Positions 57,301-64,000 of a stretch of DNA of 64,000 nucleotides are shown piece by piece. A program made the translations under genes and the position numbers. The stretch comes from Lichina pygmaea (taxonomy: Eukaryota > Ascomycota > Lichinomycetes > Lichinales > Lichinaceae), in contig OY730172.1 in assembly GCA_963422465.1 (NCBI GenBank), positions 3,534,001-3,598,000 of the forward strand. The letters are read 5' to 3'. Below the pieces are notes generated by a model. That model had not been told where the DNA came from and did no database searches. It saw nothing but the letters and a program-made list of their open reading frames with translations. Positions within the stretch are counted from its first letter, which is position 1, and each line of letters begins with the position of its first letter.

Positions 57301-57620
57301 TGCACCCACAGAGAAGTAGAGGTGTTTTCCAGATGAATTTCAAGAGAAACAAAGTCTTTACTTCAGAAAGTAGGGTGGAGAGATGACAGATTCAGGTTTT
57401 TGTTAATAAGAAAAAGAGTTCTACCAATCTCTGGAGAATATAAAGGAAGAAAAGAAGAAAAAACAGTTGAGGTGCTGGTTTGAAGGTGAGGATTCTTCCA
57501 GAGTTCTTGAAGTGCAATAATATCTACTTCTTGAAGAGTTGGGGTTGCTAGAAGTACCTCTTGGACTGATTGGCTTTTCTGCACATTGTATTGAAGAAGT
57601 GTGAACTTTGTATTCTTCAT
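54378..57620 (-). pseudogene. LINE L4 ORF2, endonuclease-reverse transcriptase with three stops
   Basis: One frame of 1,081 codons starting MKNTKFTLLQYNVQKSQSVQ. Endonuclease motifs: LQELWKNP, LLTDSNLHHPDWS, GSDHRPV. Reverse transcriptase: GKDKLPNGFLKALG, IALLNTTGKLMEAI, EFRKGRSTESAL, SGAYDRV, GVPQGSPLSPILF, GFADDTN. C-terminal CMCGQAEETVKHITSSC. Three in-frame stops occur, near 57360, 56496 and 55494; each is TGA where a relative has Trp (TGG). No frameshifts are visible. By comparison with L1 the length is complete. Confidence 0.9.
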
Positions 57621-59017
57621 ATAGACATTTCATCTTCAAAGATCTTGAAGGGGTTGACTGACTGCTTTCCCCTTGTGTTTGTTGATCTTGTAGACAGAAT
57701 TTGCACTTCTGGAGACCCTCCTCTGAGTCTCTCTGAGCTTCTAGTTGGCTCTGTGGTTTTCTGTCTTTTTCCCCCTGGAAGAGTCTGTATGAAGGGGAAA
57801 GTAACTGGAGACTGTGTGACTGGGACAGTGGTAGCAGTGGAGATCTCATACTTCCCTGGGCAGGAAATCCATGCCTCTCTTGCCTTCTTGACTGCTTCTT
57901 GGTGTACTGGGCATGTGCTAGCCCAGGCTGGGTGAGCTCCTTTGCAGTTGCTGCATTTTGGCTTTAGCACTTGCTCAGGGATTTGGCAGGTTCTTCTTTC
58001 ATGCTGGCCTCCACAGGCACCACATACAGCTTGATTCCTGCACAGGCGAGCTTGGTGTCCATACCCAAAGCACTTGAAGCATTGTGCCACCACTGTGTTA
58101 GCCAGAAAAGACTCTGCCTCATGCAATCTGTGGCCCAGCACTACTCCACTCTCAATTAGAAGATTGGCCTGTTCCGGGGTGGCCAGATCCAGGTGGAGTG
58201 AAGTAACTGGTTTCTTTTGAGCTATAGCCTTCTTTGACCAGTAGGCTCTTAGAATAGTGATTTGCTTGCTCAGGGATGGGTTGCTGTTCTGGATAGTCTG
58301 GCAAGTTTTTTCCAGGTTTTCTGGCTGGATGTCTGTGGTTCTGACTCCATGAATCAACACTGGGAATCTCTTGGGTTGGATAGTTGCTTCCTTGGTGAAA
58401 ATAGCTGATATCCAGGCAGAGTCTTTCTCCAGACAACTCTTAGTCTCTTGGGTTTCAGTGTTAATAGGAATATTCTCTGAGGGAAGTTTTCTCACTGCTC
58501 TGACTTGTTTATTATAGGGGCTGGGGAGTCTGTCTTGGAGAGCTTGAAAAAGCTGGATGTGAGTCCTGTTGGCCATATCAGGTGTCTGGTTACCAGGGTG
58601 GACAAGAACTTCCTTCAGAATCCTTGGAGCTAGAGGGATTTGAGCTGGGATATGTTTCTGAACAGCCTGGGCATATGATGGCTTAGATTCTTGCTTGTCT
58701 AGCTGCTTGTTAATATTCTCCAGCTTCTGGAAAATCTTATTGGTCAGACCAGTGGGGAGAGACTGGGTTTTGGTGGACTGGGCTTCATTAGTACAAGAGT
58801 GTTTCTTAATATTCTCCCAGCTTTTCAGTACAGATTCTGGGGTAGCTTGAGTCTTGAGCCATGAGTCCAGTAGGTTGTAGTCATTCTGGAGAGATGGATA
58901 GGGGGTAGAAGAACTAGGCTGAGTACCAGCAGAACTGGGAGCTGGCATTGTTGGACAAGGTGTTGTTTTTCTGGTAGTGTTCTGGGAGGAGTCCAGTTTC
59001 TTCTTTTTGACAGGCAT
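57617..59017 (-). CDS. LINE L4 ORF1, nucleic-acid-binding protein
   Basis: Open for 466 residues from the ATG at 59017 (MPVKKKKLDSSQNTTRK), one residue shorter than L1 ORF1. It has the same layout: basic Ser/Thr-rich start, a central domain with SLHLDLATPEQANLLIESGV, and three knuckles, CFKCFGYGHQARLC, CGACGGQHERRTC and CSNCKGAHPAWASTC. The stop TGA overlaps the ORF2 start as ATGA at 57617-57620. It appears undamaged. Confidence 0.9.
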   Translation of the reverse strand: MPVKKKKLDSSQNTTRKTTPCPTMPAPSSAGTQPSSSTPYPSLQNDYNLLDSWLKTQATPESVLKSWENIKKHSCTNEAQSTKTQSLPTGLTNKIFQKLENINKQLDKQESKPSYAQAVQKHIPAQIPLAPRILKEVLVHPGNQTPDMANRTHIQLFQALQDRLPSPYNKQVRAVRKLPSENIPINTETQETKSCLEKDSAWISAIFTKEATIQPKRFPVLIHGVRTTDIQPENLEKTCQTIQNSNPSLSKQITILRAYWSKKAIAQKKPVTSLHLDLATPEQANLLIESGVVLGHRLHEAESFLANTVVAQCFKCFGYGHQARLCRNQAVCGACGGQHERRTCQIPEQVLKPKCSNCKGAHPAWASTCPVHQEAVKKAREAWISCPGKYEISTATTVPVTQSPVTFPFIQTLPGGKRQKTTEPTRSSERLRGGSPEVQILSTRSTNTRGKQSVNPFKIFEDEMSI

Positions 59018-59667
59018 AGGGTAGGTAACCTGCACAGTGGGTTGTTCACAAAGAGTCACCTGGTTCCTAGCAGTAATTGCACAATCCTGGGACCACTCCC
59101 CAAGACTGTACTTTCCTGGGCAGTCTTTTCCAACTAGACTCTAGGGAAATCTGGCTGTATTAACTCAAGCTGGAGACCACACCCCCTGCCTGAGCTTTCC
59201 TAGAGTTTTTCAACTCTACCAGCACTAGAGGCAAGCTCTAAACTATTTCTCTTATCCTGGGAGCTCTGATCTCCTTGACGCTAGATGTTTCTCTTGAGAG
59301 AAGTTCAAGCTGTTATCTCTGTCTGACTGGGAGTACTTGCTCAATCCTGGGACCACACTCCAAGACTGAGTGTTCCTAGGTAATTGGGGCCTGTCCCCAG
59401 TCTTTCAGAATCCCACTGGCCACTCTCTGCCTTGTTATAGATAGTCTGTTGGTTGTTGAAGTTGAAGATCAAAGATTCAGAGATCACAACTTTTGACAAA
59501 CAGGCTGGGTTGCCCAAAGTGATGGGTTTTCATCTTAAGGTTTTGGTGGTTCCCAACAGATACTCGCTTGGTGTCCAGAACTTCTGACAAAGTCCGGTGA
59601 TTATCAAAAGTGATGGTCCTTGAACGTGGTGGTACTGGGAAGAGTTTTTGATGACCCAATACTATTT

Positions 59668-59834
59668 GCACTAAAGAAAGATGGAAGCCTTCAACTTTGT
59701 GTAGACTACAGGAAACTCAACAATATTACCATCAAGAACTGATACCTGTTGCCAAATGTGAACAAACTGCAAGACAGGATCAGCCAAGCTATAATCTTCA
59801 CCAAGCTGGACTTGAAAGAAGTATACAACCTGAT
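59668..59834 (+). mobile_element. Gypsy copy G5, reverse transcriptase continuation
   Basis: Continues G5 after L4 (reverse transcriptase part, for example GGAAGCCTTCAACTTTGTGT), and is interrupted again at about 59834 by LINE L5, at the sequence TATACAACCTGAT. Fossil and broken. Confidence 0.88.
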
Positions 59835-62800
59835 TTTTATTTTATTTTATTTTATTCTTACACTGATTTAGCTGTAGAGCTATGCAGAACTTCTAGGTAC
59901 ATGTTTGTTCCTCCAGAAAACTTTTGGAGGAATAAAAACTAGAGCTTGGGAGAGACTAGAGAAAATCTTGCGGAATATACAGTAGCTAAGGAAATTTGTA
60001 CATGTAGCTATTTGTTAAAACAAACAGTTGACTTGGTAGAGCTTAGAAAAAAAGTTGGTGGACTAGGTTGAACTGGTCAAGTCTTTTTAAAAACATAAAC
60101 CAGAAAAGAAGTTTAGGAAGTAGCTTGGAGAAGAATAAGATAGATAGGAAATCTTGTAGAGAGAATTGGACTTGTTGTTTTAGTTTGAAAATTTGTTACA
60201 GAAAAAAGTGATGTGTTGGGCTGTTTCTTCTCCAAAACCACAGATGCATAGAGAGAAGTTAAAGTCTAGAACATTTGCTCTGAAAAGAAAACTGGCCAGT
60301 CCTATTCTTGCTGACAGAATTTGAAGAAATAGACTAGACTCAGCTTTTCTCAAATCTTTGAAGATATTGAGGTTTTTCTTCTGTGGCCTTCTGGTGAACA
60401 TGTCCCAAATAGCAGAACAATTTCCTCTACTTTCCTGCCATCTGGCTTCCTATTCTTTATGGAAAAGCTTCTGTAGACTTTTCTTTGAGAAGTCTTGGTT
60501 AGTAGTTAGTTGTTCCAGCCAGACTGTTCTCCAGTTTAGAGAAATAGTTGTCAGAGACTTTGGTGTAGTTCTGAGAGAAGAAACATAGAGAGAAATTTGA
60601 CTGTGTAGTTTGTGGAGAAGTGTAGAAGAAGAGTTTGGTAGTGTGTTTGAATAGAAAGATGAAAGAAAACATGCTGTTCTCAGCTTGAAGTATAAGTCTA
60701 GAGGGGGTAGAAATAGTTCTGATTCAAGTAGGAAAATAGGAGTGGCTTTAAAGACACCTTCTATAGTTCTTAAACATTTATTTTGGAAAGTAGATAATGA
60801 AATAATATTAGAGAGTTTCTTTTGGGGATTGAACCAGACTCCTACTGCATAACTAAGAAGAGATCTTAGTATAGCAGTGTAGACATAACATGCTGTTAGG
60901 ACTGGTAGTCCCCAAGTAGAGTAGGTTGTTCTGGATAAAGCTGAGAAATATTTGGAAACTTTCTGTAACATGATTTTTTGGTGTTTTTTCCAGACAAGTT
61001 TTGAGTTAAAGTAAAGTCCCAAGATACACACTTCTTCTTTTGGTTGAAGTACCACTTCTCCAAGTCTTAGACTGAGCTGAAGATTGTCTCTTCTTCTTCT
61101 AGAAAAATGGAGAAGTTCATACTTTTCAGGTGCAAACTTCATACCATGTTTTCTTGCCCAGTCCTGACATTTGGAATGTGTAGACTTCAACTTGAGAAGG
61201 TTGCTTTTCAAGGAGGAGGAGAATGCAAGAAGATTAGTGTCATCTGCAAAACCAAGTGCTGAAACTCCTTTCTCAGGGGTGTGTACAGTATTGTGCAGTT
61301 CTGAGATATAGAAAAGAAATAGAATAGGAGAGAAAGGTGATCCTTGAGGGACTCCACAGTATATAGGGAACTGGGGGGATTCTGAGTCATCAAATACCAG
61401 AGAGGTAGTACGTGAAGTAGTGAAAGAAAAGATCCAGGATACAAACCACTTAGGAATCTTTCTCTTAATCAAGATCTTTCTGAGAACTTCTGGCAAGACT
61501 CTGTTATAGGCTCCAGAGATGTCTAGAGAGAGAAGACTAGCAACTATTTCTTCTTTCCAGATCTTTTCTACCTGGGAGGTCAGAAGAAAAAGTGCTGATT
61601 CTGTTGATCTTCCTTTTCTGAATTCTATCTGGATTTCTGGTAAGAGATTTTCTTTCTCAGCTAGTTCACTTAGTCTTACAGCTGCAATAGCTTCTATTAG
61701 CTTCCTAATTGTATTCAGGAGAGCTATAGAGTGCTATACTTTTGCTTGACAGTAGGATCTCTTGCCAGGTTTTCTTAGGCAGATTGTCTTAGCTGACTTG
61801 TACCTGTCTGGAAAGTATTCCAGTCTCTAGCAAGTCTCCAAAACCTTAGCAATTCTTTTGTTGAAAGAGTCTTCCAGTGCTCTTAGAAATCCATTTGGTA
61901 GAGTATCTTGGTCTGGTGCTGAGAGAGGTTTTTTCTTCTTTAGAACCTCTTGTACTTCTTTCTTGGAGACTTCTTGAGATAGTTGCTATTCCTGGGTTTC
62001 TTCTGGCAGGTCCTGTTCCTCTGGCTCTGGCTGTAGAGGAAGAGAGAAGAATTAAGTCCTGAAAGCTTCTGTTTTCTCTTCAAAAGACTTTGCCAGCTGT
62101 CCTTGTTGTTCTATAAGTTCTGGGACTATTGGTAGGTCAGAAACTTTGCCAGTTTTTTTTTTCTCTATTTGGCAATTCTCCAGTAGTCCTAGGTTTCTGC
62201 TAGCTGGTGGAGATGTGTTCTGAATATCTTTCTTTTGGTTTGTCTGATCAGACTTTTTTTCTTTTTAGTTATCTTCTCTAGTCTGGTGGTTTCCTTTTGG
62301 CCTTGAAGTACTTTTCTTCTTACTTTTCTTTCCTCCTGGATTATTTCTTTGATTTCCTGGTTCCACTATAGTACTGCATACCTGGACTTTTTGCAAGATT
62401 GAGTTGTCTTGTTTGCAATTTCTTGGAGAGTTTTGTCCAGTCTTTCCAGGTAATCATCCACTTCTTTCTTGCTAGTTAGAGGTGGAATAGGTGGTATGTT
62501 ATCAGCTTCTTGTCTTGCTTGACTAGCATCCAGAGTTCTCCAGTTCTTTTTGTCTGTTCTGGTTTTTCTTGGAGTCTCCAGACTGAGAATTTTGTGCACT
62601 GGTCTGTGGTCTGACTCTGTGTGGAATCTTATGTTAATTTGTGAGTAAATAAGAGAATTAAGTAAAGAACTTGAAATAAAAAAAAGATTAATTGCTGATG
62701 AAGGTGGTTCTAGAAAAGTTCTTGCTCTTGTTGGTGTGTAGGGAGCTATTGCCAGCTCTAGTCTCTATTTGTCTGTTAGATCCTTGAAGGATAAGGCCAG

Positions 62801-64000
62801 TTCTGAGTATAGCTGGCTTGACTTTGACCAACTTGGGTGGTGGAGATTTGAGTTTGTCAGGAGAATATATTCACCCTCTTTTTGGATAGCTTGTTCCAGT
62901 AGGTCTAGAAGAGTCTGAGCCGACTCTCTATAGTTCCTTTAGCTTGTGGGTGTGAAATAGAGATTGTGGATCCAGAATAACTTTGTTTGAACTCTTATCT
63001 CCAAGAAGACTAGATCTTTACTCCAGAAAATTAAGCTTATAGATAACTACAAATTTCTTCTGTTAACAAGAACAAGTGTTCTCCCTAGCTTCTGGCTTTG
63101 TAAAGGGTAGAAGACTGAGAATATTGTAGAGATGCTTGATTCTTGGTGGGGGTTTTTCCAGAGTTCTTGCAGAGTGATGATGTCCACTTCCTGTAGTCTA
63201 GAGTTTGCCAGTAGAAGTTCTTGACATGTCTGGCTTTTCTGGACATTGTACTGGAGAAGGTTAAGTGTGGAGTAACTTATTAATTCTCTTGGCTAGAGTT
63301 TTCCAAGATCTCAGTAGCTTTTTTTCTGGGTATGTTGATTTAGAACTCTGAGTTCTGTGCAAGTGCGAAAGTGGGGAGCTGAGTGTTCAGTCTTGAGATT
63401 GAGTATACTCTTAGTACTTCCCCTTGTTTTCTTTTCTTAGCTTCTTGTCTGTCTTGTAGACTTGGCCCTTTTTCTTGTGTTGAGGGAGTCTGAGGTAGAG
63501 CTAGTCTGGGAGCTGTTGTGTACCTTCCTGGTCTTGCTAGCTATACCTCTCTTACTTTCTGGATTGCTTCCTGTTTTTTCTGGCAGGACTTTGACTAGGC
63601 TGGGTGGTTTCTCTTGCAGTTTGCACATTTTGGTGTTAGAGTTTCTGGAGAAGTCTGGCAGTCTCTTCTGGCATACTTTTCTCCACAGGCTGTGCACTGG
63701 GCTTGGGCTTGGCAAGTGTGTGCTTGGTGTCCAAACCTAGTACATTTGTAGCACTGGGTGACTGATGTTGCTAGCAGGGCTGGTTCTACTTTATGTAGAG
63801 TGTATCCTAGAACTACTCCTTTGTTAATTAGAAGGTTTGCTTACTCTGGGGTGGCTAGATCTAGATGTAGAGATGTGACTGGCTTCTGGAGGAGTTTGGC
63901 TTTTCTGGACCAGTGGGTTCTTAGGATGTTGACCTTACTTTCTATCCCAGAGTTTTGGGAGAAGATTACCTTTTTCATTTTCTCCAGATTCTCTGGCTTG
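59835..64000 (-). mobile_element. Tad1-like LINE L5, 5' end beyond the window
   Basis: Minus-strand LINE of the L1 subfamily, very close to L1 along its whole visible length. Tail (AAAAT)n at 59835-59857 (seen as TTTTATTTTA); ORF2 from about 63280 to 60060 with the reverse transcriptase open at 61496-60450 (GVPQGSPFSPILF, GFADDTN) and the C-terminal CICGFGEETAQHITFFC; ORF1 partial from about 63283 to the window end. It is more decayed than L1: the ORF2 start codon reads ATA and several stops interrupt endonuclease and reverse transcriptase. The insertion site is the reverse transcriptase region of G5. Confidence 0.93.

Larger units (their letters stand above)
54200..59653 (-). mobile_element. 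Tad1-like LINE L4, full length, nearly intact
   Basis: A 5,454-bp LINE on the minus strand inserted in G5, with a 14-bp target duplication (ACCCAATACTATTT at 54186-54199 and 59654-59667). 5' UTR about 59653-59018, ORF1 59017-57617, ORF2 57620-54378, a short 3' UTR and a (TCAAA)n-type tail (TTTGATTTGATTTGA on the + strand at 54200-54222). It represents a second subfamily, clearly different from L1 and L5 in both proteins and in the 3' end, but sharing a near-identical 237-bp block of 5' UTR with L1. Confidence 0.95.

Noticed and set aside
1-64000. Secondary-metabolite or defence gene cluster
   Set aside because: The eight host genes are unrelated housekeeping genes on alternating strands; no biosynthetic enzymes, NLRs or toxin-like genes were seen.

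Overview
This window looks like chromosomal DNA of a filamentous ascomycete (Pezizomycotina, probably Sordariomycetes-like; the lineage is an inference from the gene set). The host genes carry short GT..AG introns, mostly 54-150 bp, and are GC-rich. They form a gene island at about 5.9-30.4 kb, bounded on both sides by nested, decayed retroelements that are AT-richer and differ from each other mostly by transitions, as expected from RIP or 5-methylcytosine decay.

Left repeat block (1-5868): the 3' part of a chromodomain Ty3/gypsy element (call it G1) ends in an LTR at 2611-3154. It lies against the remains of a second, unrelated gypsy element (G2, 3155-5684). G2 is interrupted by a tRNA-derived SINE (3631-4067) with a 12-bp target-site duplication and a 3' tail copied from the local Tad1-like LINEs. 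A short LINE 3' end (5686-5868) closes the block.

Gene island: an NRC-2/Fpk1-type AGC kinase (+), the DASH subunit DAD3 (+), mitochondrial ribosomal protein uS5m (-), tRNA m5U54 methyltransferase TRM2 (+), actin-related protein ARP3 (-), a threonine aspartase (taspase) (+), the TFIIH subunit TFB4 (-) and a UCS-domain myosin chaperone of the UNC-45/CRO1/She4 family (+). These are housekeeping genes for membrane-linked signalling, kinetochore, mitochondrial translation, tRNA modification, actin, proteolysis, transcription and repair, and myosin folding; no pathway cluster is evident. A 1,032-bp internally deleted pogo-like DNA transposon with 109-bp inverted repeats sits in the divergent promoter of the uS5m and TRM2 genes.

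Right repeat block (30.4-64 kb): a chromodomain gypsy element (G3, +) begins with a 600-bp LTR at 30583. A complete-looking sister copy (G4, -, 32929-39470, two 600-bp LTRs, 5-bp target duplication) is inserted in its protease region. G3 is then broken by a Tad1-like LINE (L1). Beyond that lie four more LINEs (L2-L5) in or between pieces of further gypsy copies (G5 and a small sliver). L1 and L4 are close to intact, with two ORFs joined by an overlapping stop-start.

The most unusual items are the SINE/LINE pairing, a conserved cysteine-cluster ORF on the antisense strand of the gypsy elements, the swapped U3 repeats in their LTRs, the pogo derivative in a bidirectional promoter, and the mosaic 5' UTR of the LINEs. 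All homology statements rest on motif recognition by eye; no database search was run.
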